From Sphingobacteriaceae bacterium (GTDB lineage: Bacteria; Bacteroidota; Bacteroidia; Sphingobacteriales; Sphingobacteriaceae), in contig CAHJWG010000009.1 of assembly GCA_903642215.1 (NCBI GenBank), positions 141,593 to 205,592 of the forward strand: a stretch of 64,000 nucleotides of DNA. The letters run 5' to 3'. The notes under the pieces were generated by a model. That model was not told where the DNA came from, did no database searches, and was given only the letters and a program-made list of their open reading frames with translations. Shown here piece after piece: positions 18,139-26,334 of this stretch. Within the stretch, counting starts at the first letter, position 1; the number at the start of each line of letters is the position of its first letter. Both the position numbers and the translations under genes were made by a program.

Positions 18139-18536
18139 ATGCAATATTTGCTTGATACAAAATCCTGATTTGGTCTTTAGAAGATAATCCAAAGCTCAAA
18201 AATTCTTTACGAAATTTGGTCGAAAATCCTTCCAACACAATACTTGTAAGCCAAATTAGCTTTATCGAATTGGCCATAAAATTAAAGCTCGATAAATTGC
18301 CTGATTTTATTGTTAGTATCGAATACATTGTTGCTCAGCTTTTATCAGATGGTTTCACTATTTTACCTTTGTTAAACCATCATGTTTTTTCTTATCATTC
18401 CATTCCTTTTTTTGAAAATCACCGTGATCCTTTTGATCGTTTCTTATTGGTAACCGCGCTATCAGAACAAATACCAATTATTTCCATTGACGAGAAGTTT
18501 CTACTTTACAAGCCACTTGTTACAGTAATAAGTTAA
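18139..18536 (+). pseudogene. PIN-domain (VapC-type) toxin, frameshifted near the N-terminus
   Basis: The ATG at 18139 starts MQYLLDTKS and hits TGA at once. One frame over, the protein continues LIWSLEDNPKL and then reads as a complete PIN toxin to 18536, with acidic residues in SFIELAIK and HRDPFDRFLL. Inserting one C after position 18159 would restore MQYLLDTHILIW, the standard VapC opening, so a single-base deletion is the likely lesion. VapC toxins are RNases; the deletion separates the first catalytic Asp from the rest. A sequencing error or a downstream alternative start cannot be excluded. Confidence 0.8.
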
Positions 18537-18544
18537 TTATTCTA

Positions 18545-18558
18545 ATGCTTCTTTTATC
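18545..18558 (-). repeat. 14-mer GATAAAAGAAGCAT, exact copy
   Basis: Exact copy between the convergent toxin remnant and permease 2. It reads toward the toxin 3' end. Confidence 0.9.
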
Positions 18559-18570
18559 ACTATATTTTAA

Positions 18571-18644
18571 GTGTGGTGGGTGTGAGGATTGAGGTATGAG
18601 GCTTTGCAAAACGCTGATTCCTCATACCTCTCACCTCAAACCTA
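18571..18644. repeat. Heptamer-type hairpin at the 3' end of permease 2
   Basis: Nearly the same sequence as the hairpin at 15417: GAGGTATGAGG, then a GCTTTGCAAAACGCTGA loop, then CCTCATACCTC. The right arm fuses with the permease 2 stop. Confidence 0.6.
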
Positions 18645-21020
18645 TTCACTTCTCAAACTTTTTACCGGATTGGCCAATGCTGCTTTTAATGTTTGCGGGA
18701 AGATTGTTAAGAATCCAATTAACAAAATTATAAATGTAGAACCGGCTAATATTTCCCATCCTGATGTAATACGATTTGCAAATTCATTTAAAAAAGCATT
18801 GCTGATTATATATCCAATTGGCAACGTAAATAAACATGTGAAAAATAACAAGAGTACAAAATCCTTCGAAATAAGATACAAGATACTTTTTACTTCTGCG
18901 CCCATTACTTTCCGTATGCTTACTTCTTTTTGTCTTATTTCGGCTGAATAAGTAACAATTCCCAGCAAACCCATGCATGAAATTGTTATTGCCATAATTG
19001 CAAGAAAAGTAATCAAAGCAAAATCATCCTTTTTGTCCCTTGCTTCTCTCAATTCATCATCAAACCAATTATACTTAAAAGGTTCGTTACTATATAATTT
19101 TTTCCACGTTGATTGGATTGCTTTTAATACAGCGACCCGGCTTTGTCCGGTTACTTTTACATTCAAATAATTAAATTGCTTTTGATTGTATCTTAATGCA
19201 AGGTTCCCTAATTCATGTTTTGGATTTAAATAATAAAAATCTTTTACAACGCCGGAAACTTGGACTTGTGTAGAATCGTCCAGCCAGATAAGTTTGCCAA
19301 TTGCATCAGAAGCATTATGGAAATTCAACGCTTTTACTGCTTTCTCATTTAAAATAACATAAGCTTCTTTGGATAAATTTGTGATTGGGAAATTCGTCCC
19401 TGCAACTAACTTTAATTCCATATTTTGTATAACGTTCTCATCAATAAAATAACTGTCTGTGTTTATTCCATCTTTATTATTGTCTTTTTTGATTTGTAAA
19501 TTATCAGATGAATGGAAACCAAAAATAGCTGATGTAGCGGAAATACGTTCAACCCCTGGGATTTTTAAAATCTGAGTTTTTAACAAATTAATATTTTTAC
19601 CTGTTACAGGAATATCAACTATGTTTTTTTGATCAAAACCGTAAGAAAAGCTTTGAAGGTAAATAGTTTGCTTGTAAATTGTAATCAGAAAAACTATAAA
19701 TAACAAACTTACCGAAAATTGTAAAGCAATTAAAACCTGATGCAGCCGGAAACTTTTAAACAGTTTTACCGATAATATTCCCTTCATCACCTCAACAGGT
19801 TTAAAGGCAGATAAGATCCAAGCAGGCAAACTCCCAGCAAGCAAACCTGTAAAAATGGAAAACGGAATAAACCATAATAACAGATAATAGGATGGATGAA
19901 TCCCGTCCAATAACCGATATGTAATGGAATAATTAGCCATTACTTGTAACAACAAACAAGCTAATATTAAGGCAACAACTGACACAATAACTGATTCTAT
20001 TATAAATTGTAAAAACAATTGTTGCCTCGAACCGCCCAATACTTTGCGTACGCCAACTTCACGTGCCCTTGTTAAAGAACGGGCGATAGAAAGATTTGTA
20101 TAATTGAAACATGCAAGTAACAAGATCAGGAATGCAATACCTGAAATTGCAACTATTGTGGATGTGTTAATTGTACTGCCGCCATTAAACAAAGTTTCTC
20201 CGGGCGTAATACGGTCCAATCGCTGGTAATCATATTTTAATTTGATATTTGCAATTGGATACAGTTTAGAATTTATTGAAGCTACCTTTTGCAAAGCGTT
20301 TTTTAAAGATGTAACAGTTGTGTTTTTCTTTAAAAGAACGTAAGCAGATGCGCCATCATAGTTTTTCCAATTATCCAAATCTGCATTTAGCTTTTTTTGC
20401 CGGATCAAATCTGGTAAAGTGGAAAATGATACATATATATCATTGTTAAAAACAGTTTTATAGCCGTCTTGGATGATGCCGGTTATTGTAAAATCGGCAT
20501 CAAAATTTTTTAATCTTACAATTTTACCAATTGTATTTTCATGCGGAAAAAGTAACCCGGCTTTTTCTTTTGAAAGTACAACTGAATAAGGATTTTCAAA
20601 TGCAGTTTGTTTATCACCGGCTAAAAGTTTAAATCCGAATATATTGAAAAAAGAAGGTTCTGTAAAAGCTCCTTTAACTTGGATTTTCTTTCCTTGGAAA
20701 CTTACCTCGTCTGAAATTGCATTATAAACACGAACTGTATTTTCTACAAATGGAAAATCTTTCTGTAACTTGTTTGCCAATGGTAAAGGCGAAGTTGCCG
20801 ATCGGTCATGCAAACGGTTTTTTGCTGTTGCATCAGAAATAATACGATAAGTTCTTTCCGGAAAAGGATGAAAATCATCATAAGTAAAAGCATCGGCAAT
20901 AATCACGATTACAACCAGGCAAACAGACATACTCAATGCAAGTCCGAACAGGTTAATCAACGAGAAGAGTTTGTTTTTTCGTAAACTCCTAATTGCGGTT
21001 ATGATGTAGTTTTTGATCAT
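18642..21020 (-). CDS. Double FtsX/MacB-type ABC permease, array copy 2 (divergent)
   Basis: 792 residues, same eight-helix duplicated layout as copy 1. It is one of the more diverged members: the usual ELSYDRF after TM1 is replaced by DAFTYDDF, and the second cytoplasmic loop reads RQKEVSIRKVMGAE rather than RTKEIGIRKVLGAS. The first loop, RAREVGVRKVLGGS, is canonical. The C-terminal NPVKSLRSE tail is unchanged. Its start is followed upstream by an AGCTGATAGC-type repeat (21028). The diverged periplasmic domains suggest a different cargo or partner from its neighbours. Confidence 0.87.
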   Translation of the reverse strand: MIKNYIITAIRSLRKNKLFSLINLFGLALSMSVCLVVIVIIADAFTYDDFHPFPERTYRIISDATAKNRLHDRSATSPLPLANKLQKDFPFVENTVRVYNAISDEVSFQGKKIQVKGAFTEPSFFNIFGFKLLAGDKQTAFENPYSVVLSKEKAGLLFPHENTIGKIVRLKNFDADFTITGIIQDGYKTVFNNDIYVSFSTLPDLIRQKKLNADLDNWKNYDGASAYVLLKKNTTVTSLKNALQKVASINSKLYPIANIKLKYDYQRLDRITPGETLFNGGSTINTSTIVAISGIAFLILLLACFNYTNLSIARSLTRAREVGVRKVLGGSRQQLFLQFIIESVIVSVVALILACLLLQVMANYSITYRLLDGIHPSYYLLLWFIPFSIFTGLLAGSLPAWILSAFKPVEVMKGILSVKLFKSFRLHQVLIALQFSVSLLFIVFLITIYKQTIYLQSFSYGFDQKNIVDIPVTGKNINLLKTQILKIPGVERISATSAIFGFHSSDNLQIKKDNNKDGINTDSYFIDENVIQNMELKLVAGTNFPITNLSKEAYVILNEKAVKALNFHNASDAIGKLIWLDDSTQVQVSGVVKDFYYLNPKHELGNLALRYNQKQFNYLNVKVTGQSRVAVLKAIQSTWKKLYSNEPFKYNWFDDELREARDKKDDFALITFLAIMAITISCMGLLGIVTYSAEIRQKEVSIRKVMGAEVKSILYLISKDFVLLLFFTCLFTLPIGYIISNAFLNEFANRITSGWEILAGSTFIILLIGFLTIFPQTLKAALANPVKSLRSE

Positions 21021-21027
21021 GTTTGAT

Positions 21028-21062
21028 TAGCTTTAAGCTGTCAGCAATTGGCTTTCAGCTTT
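21028..21062. repeat. AGCTGTCAGC-type repeat upstream of permease 2
   Basis: Contains AGCTGTCAGCAATTGGCTTTCAGC-like halves that form an imperfect inverted repeat. Related copies occur at 26297, 28762, 32932, 38272, 44149, 44259, 49311, 51916 and 61532. Confidence 0.55.
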
Positions 21063-21080
21063 TGTATAGTTTATTATTTT

Positions 21081-21152
21081 GGTGCGGGGAGCGAGGTTTG
21101 TAGTACGAGGCTTTGCAATTCGCTGAAACCTCAAACCTCTCACCCCAAACCT
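21081..21152. repeat. Heptamer-type hairpin at the 3' end of permease 3
   Basis: Arms built from GGGGAGCGAGGTTTG and its partner CAAACCTCTCACCCC around a GGCTTTGCAATTCGCTG loop, ending at the permease 3 stop. Confidence 0.55.
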
Positions 21153-23559
21153 ATTCACTCCTCAAACTCTTTACCGGATTGGCCAATGCTGCTTTTATCG
21201 CCTTAAAACTGACGGTGATTAAAGCTATCATAACTGTCCCTAAGCCAGTAACTACTAAAACCCAATATTGTATATTCTGGCGGTAGGCGAAGCCCTGTAG
21301 CCATTGATTCATAGCTAACCATGCTAAAGGTGTTGCAATCAATATGGATATTAAAATCAGCTTAATAAAATCTCTTGAAAGCAATGTTACCAGATCAAAT
21401 ACATTAGCACCAAGTACTTTTCGTATTCCTATTTCTTTATTTCTCTGTTCAGTTGCATAAGCCGAAAGTCCAAATAAACCAAGACATGCGATAATTAATG
21501 CAAGTATTGTGAACAAAAGGAATAGCTTTCCTGTGTGCTGTTCAAAACGGTATGTCGAGTTAAAGTCCTCGTTCATAAATGAATATTCAAAATGCAGATT
21601 AGGCGACAGGTTATTCCAGGTTTTTTCTATTTGAGATATGATAGGCGTAATATTTTTAGCATCTACCCTAACGCTCAATGCTCCCTTATCTTCTGTTAAT
21701 ATGATGACTACAGGTGTAATATTATCGCGTAACGAACTGAAATTAAAGTCCTTCAATACACCAATTACATTGTACTCTTTGACAATGGTTTTTCCAGTAG
21801 AATTATCAGGGCTATACAATTTATGATTAATAGGGTTGCTACTATAACCTAACATTCTTGCTGCAGTCTCATTTATGATAATACTTCCGGAATCTGATGC
21901 AAGCTGACTGGAAAAATTTCTTCCTTTTGTAAGGCTCATACCCATAGTGCTTAAATAATCTTTATCAACTGGCCATATCTCGGTAAATAAAGCATTTTTT
22001 GAATTGGCTATTTTATTAGTAAACACCGAATTTGGTGCCCTTAAACTACTTGTAGGTAGAAAGCCGGTCAACGTTGTATTAGTAACCCCTGTTATTTGTT
22101 TAACCTCTTGTTTAAACAATTTTGCATTGTTAAGTACATCTGTGTTTTTTATAACAAGTACCTGATTACGATTGAAACCGAGGTTTTTACGCTGGATGTA
22201 ATTAAGTTGGCCATAAATAACTATAGTGCCGATAATAAGAAAAATTGATATTGAAAATTGTAATACAACTAAAAAATTTCGAAAACCACTTCCTTTAAGA
22301 CCGACGGATATTTTACCTTTTAAAACGTTTATTGGTTTGAAACCAGATAAATAAAAAGCCGGGTACGAACCTGCAAGTACACCTACTATTAAAATAATTA
22401 CTACTAACAACGGCAACAACCAGCCAAGTAGCTGTGCAGATAAGGTTAATTCCTTACCAGAAACCTGGTTGAAAACAGGAATAAGTATTAACGCACCCAA
22501 TAGAGCAATGACTGTAGCAATAAATGTTACTAATAAGGATTCTAAAATAAATTGGGCAATAAGGCTTTTGCGTGATGAACCTAACACTTTACGCACACCT
22601 ACTTCTTGCGCACGATTTGCCGAACGTGCAGTCGAAAGGTTCATAAAGTTAATACAGGCTATCAGTAATATAAATAGTGCTATTGCTGAAAAAATATAAA
22701 CATAAATTAAGCTGCTGTTTGTTCCAAGTTCGTATTGCCGGTTTGATTTTAGGTGTATATCTGTAAGAGGGGTTAAATTTGCTTTGATATAACTGCCACT
22801 TTTTTCAAATCTGGCATAATTGGCCAACCCAAAATGTTGCCTGGTTAAGGCATTCAATTTTATCTCAAAACTTCTATAATCTGTACCTTTTTTAAACAAA
22901 ATATAGGTATTAAAGCTGAAATTGTTCCAGTTGTTATCCCGGCTTGATGCCAACGACGGCATCGACAAAAAATAATCAAAATCAAAATGCGATTGTTTGG
23001 GAATATCATGCATAACAGCAGTGATTTTGTAATTGATATTGTCGTTAACCAAGTACAAACTTTGCCCAACAACATTAACATTGTTAAAATACTTTTTAGC
23101 CGCACGCTCGCTCAGCACAATAGTATGAGGTTCTGTTAATGCTGTTTTAGGATTACCACTTATTACAGGCAAGGTAAAAACATCAAAAATTGCAGCATCA
23201 GCATAAGCAACTTTGTTTTCACTTATATGCTCATTGCCTTTTTTAAACCTTGTACCAACCGATTGAATTAATCTCACAGATCTTTCAACTTCAGGAAAAT
23301 TAGTTGTTAACGCAGCGGCTAACGCGGGAGTTGACACTGCGTATGAACTAGTGTTACCGCCGAATTTAATATCTGTATTAACCCTATAAATGCGGTCGGA
23401 CTTGATGTTGAAGCGGTCATAGCTTAATTCATCAAACACATAAAAAATAATAAGCAAACAAGTTGCTAAGCCTAAAGCTAAGCCCCCAATATTAATAGCA
23501 GAATATGCTTTATTTTTCGAGATATTTCTCCAAGCAATTTTTAAAGAGTTTTTGATCAT
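21151..23559 (-). CDS. Double FtsX/MacB-type ABC permease, array copy 3
   Basis: 802 residues. The N-terminus MIKNSLKIAWRNISKNKAYS and FDELSYDRFNIKSDRIYRV are canonical. The cytoplasmic loops are RAQEVGVRKVLGSS and QRNKEIGIRKVLGAN. The periplasmic parts include the shared NETAARMLGY and IGVLKDFNFSSL motifs of the second MacB_PCD-like domain. It is less than 110 bp from copy 4 on the same strand, and a 13/14 14-mer lies 18 bp before its start. It could be co-transcribed with copy 4, although the intervening hairpin may separate them. Confidence 0.88.
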   Translation of the reverse strand: MIKNSLKIAWRNISKNKAYSAINIGGLALGLATCLLIIFYVFDELSYDRFNIKSDRIYRVNTDIKFGGNTSSYAVSTPALAAALTTNFPEVERSVRLIQSVGTRFKKGNEHISENKVAYADAAIFDVFTLPVISGNPKTALTEPHTIVLSERAAKKYFNNVNVVGQSLYLVNDNINYKITAVMHDIPKQSHFDFDYFLSMPSLASSRDNNWNNFSFNTYILFKKGTDYRSFEIKLNALTRQHFGLANYARFEKSGSYIKANLTPLTDIHLKSNRQYELGTNSSLIYVYIFSAIALFILLIACINFMNLSTARSANRAQEVGVRKVLGSSRKSLIAQFILESLLVTFIATVIALLGALILIPVFNQVSGKELTLSAQLLGWLLPLLVVIILIVGVLAGSYPAFYLSGFKPINVLKGKISVGLKGSGFRNFLVVLQFSISIFLIIGTIVIYGQLNYIQRKNLGFNRNQVLVIKNTDVLNNAKLFKQEVKQITGVTNTTLTGFLPTSSLRAPNSVFTNKIANSKNALFTEIWPVDKDYLSTMGMSLTKGRNFSSQLASDSGSIIINETAARMLGYSSNPINHKLYSPDNSTGKTIVKEYNVIGVLKDFNFSSLRDNITPVVIILTEDKGALSVRVDAKNITPIISQIEKTWNNLSPNLHFEYSFMNEDFNSTYRFEQHTGKLFLLFTILALIIACLGLFGLSAYATEQRNKEIGIRKVLGANVFDLVTLLSRDFIKLILISILIATPLAWLAMNQWLQGFAYRQNIQYWVLVVTGLGTVMIALITVSFKAIKAALANPVKSLRSE

Positions 23560-23577
23560 TTTTTTAATTTTTTACTG

Positions 23578-23591
23578 ATGCTTCTTTTATA
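23578..23591 (-). repeat. 14-mer repeat, 13/14 copy before permease 3
   Basis: TATAAAAGAAGCAT, one base off consensus, 18 bp upstream of the permease 3 ATG and pointing at it. Confidence 0.65.
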
Positions 23592-23602
23592 GTATATTTT
23601 TT

Positions 23603-23668
23603 TGTGCGAGGTTTGTAGTACGAGGCTTTGCAATTCGCTGATACCTCTAACCTCTCACCCCAAACCTC
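23603..23668. repeat. Heptamer-type hairpin at the 3' end of permease 4
   Basis: Same family and same loop (GGCTTTGCAATTCGCTG) as the hairpin at 21081, with arms GCGAGGTTTG and CCTCTCACCCCAAACCTC, abutting the permease 4 stop. Confidence 0.55.
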
Positions 23669-26039
23669 ACTCACTTCTCAAACTCTTCACCGGATTGGCC
23701 AATGCTGCTTTTACCGCCTTAAAACTGACGGTGATTAAAGCGATGGCAAACGTAATCAGTGCGGCCAAAGCAAAAACCCACCAATGCAAAGTGGTGCGGT
23801 AGGCAAAGTTTTGCAGCCATTTTTCCATACAGAAATAGGCAATCGGAATGGCGATAACGGTAGAAAGTAAAACCGGTTTCAGCAGATCTTTGGATAATAG
23901 CAGCAGGATATTTTGCACTGATGAACCCAACACTTTCCGCACGCCGATTTCTTTGGTCCGTTTTGTGGCCGTAAAAGAAGCTAAACCGAATAAACCTAAA
24001 CACGCCACCAGAATAGCGAGACCAGAAAATATGCTTAAAATAGTTTGCTGGCGAATGTCGGTTTTATAAGTGGTCTCAAATTTCTGGTCGAGAAACGAGT
24101 ATTCAAAAGGGTAAACCGGTGCCACTTTGCCATATACTTCTTTTATGCTTGCTAATCCCGAGGCTACGTTTCCGGGTTTTAGTTTGATGACGGCCACACG
24201 GTTATCTTCAAAAGGAGAAATCACCAGCGCATCCATATTTTGTTTGAGGGACAGGAAATTGTAATCTTCCACCACACCGATAATAGTAGTTTTAGCACTG
24301 TCGCGCATTTTATCAGATAGCTGTTTCCCTAAAGCTTGTTCTGGCGTAAAACCCAGTTTTGTTGCTGCGGTACGATTGATCAGGACGGATTTTGTACTGT
24401 CGGTTGCAAACTGATTAGAAAAATCCCGGCCGGCGATGATTTTTAAACCTAATGTTTTTACAAATTCAAAATCGGCAAATTCTGTTCGCGAACGCCAAAC
24501 ATCCTGCTGGCCCTGCGCTTGAAACGTATGGATATCATGGTAACCGCCCGGCTCGCCGGACATGAATGAGACGGAAGCAATCCCGTTTGTATTCTGCAAT
24601 TCAGTTTTAAAAGTTTTGCGGTGGTCATAAATGTTGTCGTTATCAATTTTAACAATTACCGTTTGCGATTGATCGTAACCTAAAGCTTTACTTTTTACAT
24701 AACGCATCTGTTTCATGATAACGATTGTGCCGATGATCAGAAAAACTGAAATACTGAACTGAACGACGACAAGCATCTGCCTGAAAAATACACCGCCTTT
24801 GCCCAAGCGCAGTTTCCCTTTTAAAGCCTGCACCGGAGAAAAAGCGGATAAAAAAAATGCCGGATAACTTCCCGCTAGGAAACCAACCAACACAATTACG
24901 CCAAGCAGGAACAAATAAATCGGTAACGAATTGAAGGAAATATTTAAGTTGTAACCCAGCAAATCATTATAAAAAGGCATCAGTAAAAACAGTAATGCCA
25001 CAGATAAGATACAGGAAATCAATGTAATTAAAATAGATTCGCCGATAAATTGCCAGATTAAATGGTTGCGCAACGCACCTAAAACTTTGCGTAACCCAAC
25101 TTCTTTGGAACGCTCGACTGCACGAATGGTAGAAAGGTTGGTAAAGTTGATACAAGCGATCAGCAAAATTAGAACTGCGATAGAAAGAAAGATGTAAACC
25201 ACCGTTTTATCACCGTGCTTAACATTATCAAAATCTGACACGTGTTCAAAATAAATATCTTTCAAAGGTGTGAGCGAAAGACTGAATTTTGCACCGGAAC
25301 GCGCCATGTCTTTTCCCATGTATTTATCCATAAAATGCGGTAACAAGTTCTCAATTCGAGATTTATCCACATCCGGATTGAGCAAAACATAAGTAAACAA
25401 ATCATTATTGATCCACATATTAAACCAGCTTTCGTTCTGGTAATTTGATAACGGTAAAACGGCGTTAAAATCCAGGTGAGAATTGGATGGAACATCTTTG
25501 GCGATCCCGGTAACTTTCAAATGCTTCTGCTTGGCATATTCAATCACTTTGCCCATCGGATCTTGGTTGCCAAAATATTTTTTTGCGGTCGATTCTGTTA
25601 GTACAATGCTGCCCGGATCTTTTAAAGCTGTAGCCGGGTTTCCCTTTAAAAGTGGAAAAGAAAACAGTGTGAAAAAACCGGGATCGGCTATGTAAACCTT
25701 TTTTTCACTAAAAGCTTTTTCTCCAAAGGAAATCAAACCATCTGATACCATTACACGAACGGTTTGCTTAATCTCCGCCGGAAAATCATTTTGTAAAGCT
25801 GTGGCATAAGGCGGCGAAACGAAAGGCACACTTGCCTTCAGCGCATCGTAACCGCGCATCACACGATAAATATTTTTTCCTTTTTTGTGGAAGTTATCTA
25901 CGCTAAACTCATTCAGAATAAAGAGGAAAATCATCAGGCAAACCGTAATGCCGATGGTTAAGCCCATAATGTTGATGGCAGAAAAACCTTTGTGTTTCCA
26001 CAGGTTTCGCCAGGCAATTTTTAAATAGTTTTTGATCAT
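23667..26039 (-). CDS. Double FtsX/MacB-type ABC permease, array copy 4
   Basis: 790 residues. It starts MIKNYLKIAWRNLWKHKGFS. The first loop is RSKEVGLRKVLGAL and the second KRTKEIGVRKVLGSS. The region after TM1 is unusual (ILNEFSVDNFHKKGKNIYRV instead of ELSYDRF). The first periplasmic domain has short phrases shared with most copies (FTLFSFPLLKGNPATALKDP, VLTESTAKKYFG). No stop, frameshift or truncation is visible. The upstream gap to copy 5 is ~295 bp and filled by a degraded heptamer repeat, a near 14-mer and a ~100-bp palindrome. Confidence 0.88.
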   Translation of the reverse strand: MIKNYLKIAWRNLWKHKGFSAINIMGLTIGITVCLMIFLFILNEFSVDNFHKKGKNIYRVMRGYDALKASVPFVSPPYATALQNDFPAEIKQTVRVMVSDGLISFGEKAFSEKKVYIADPGFFTLFSFPLLKGNPATALKDPGSIVLTESTAKKYFGNQDPMGKVIEYAKQKHLKVTGIAKDVPSNSHLDFNAVLPLSNYQNESWFNMWINNDLFTYVLLNPDVDKSRIENLLPHFMDKYMGKDMARSGAKFSLSLTPLKDIYFEHVSDFDNVKHGDKTVVYIFLSIAVLILLIACINFTNLSTIRAVERSKEVGLRKVLGALRNHLIWQFIGESILITLISCILSVALLFLLMPFYNDLLGYNLNISFNSLPIYLFLLGVIVLVGFLAGSYPAFFLSAFSPVQALKGKLRLGKGGVFFRQMLVVVQFSISVFLIIGTIVIMKQMRYVKSKALGYDQSQTVIVKIDNDNIYDHRKTFKTELQNTNGIASVSFMSGEPGGYHDIHTFQAQGQQDVWRSRTEFADFEFVKTLGLKIIAGRDFSNQFATDSTKSVLINRTAATKLGFTPEQALGKQLSDKMRDSAKTTIIGVVEDYNFLSLKQNMDALVISPFEDNRVAVIKLKPGNVASGLASIKEVYGKVAPVYPFEYSFLDQKFETTYKTDIRQQTILSIFSGLAILVACLGLFGLASFTATKRTKEIGVRKVLGSSVQNILLLLSKDLLKPVLLSTVIAIPIAYFCMEKWLQNFAYRTTLHWWVFALAALITFAIALITVSFKAVKAALANPVKSLRSE

Positions 26040-26136
26040 GATTTAGGTTCTTTTATGGTTTAATATTTGGTGCGAGGAGCGGGGTGTGAGGATTTGTAAA
26101 GTGCTGAACCCTTTCAGCAATTTGTATTTATTTTTA

Positions 26137-26150
26137 ATACTTCTTTTATC
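26137..26150 (-). repeat. 14-mer repeat, 13/14 copy
   Basis: GATAAAAGAAGTAT, one base off consensus, about 98 bp upstream of permease 4 and reading toward it. Directly followed on the plus strand by the palindromic element at 26162. Confidence 0.6.
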
Positions 26151-26161
26151 ACTCTTTTTTT

Positions 26162-26260
26162 AGCCCCACCTAACCTCACCAAAGGGGAGGAACCAAAGTG
26201 GAAACCTTTTATATCCGCCCTGCAAAGCCCTCTCCTTTGGAGAGAGTTTGGGTGAGGCTT
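26162..26260. repeat. ~100-bp palindromic element (AGCCCCACCTAACC type), copy 1
   Basis: The left end AGCCCCACCTAACCTC and right end GAGTTTGGGTGAGGCT are imperfect inverted termini. Each end also carries a small hairpin (CACCAAAGGGG; CTCTCCTTTGGAGAG). The size and termini resemble a MITE or REP-type element. Other copies are at 32999, 38134, 49177 and 51807 (partial). Confidence 0.8.
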
Positions 26261-26296
26261 TTCTATTAGAGTATTGAGGTGCGAAACTTTGCAAAT

Positions 26297-26329
26297 CGCT
26301 GATAGCCGAAAGCTGATTGCTAACAGCTT
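26297..26329. repeat. AGCTGATAGC-type repeat after permease 5
   Basis: CGCTGATAGCCGAAAGC followed by TGATTGCTAACAGCTT, immediately before the permease 5 stop. Confidence 0.5.
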
Positions 26330-26334
26330 CTTCC

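Noticed and set aside
26041..26055. GGTTCTTTTATGG as a 14-mer copy
   Set aside because: Too many mismatches; only TTCTTTTAT is shared.
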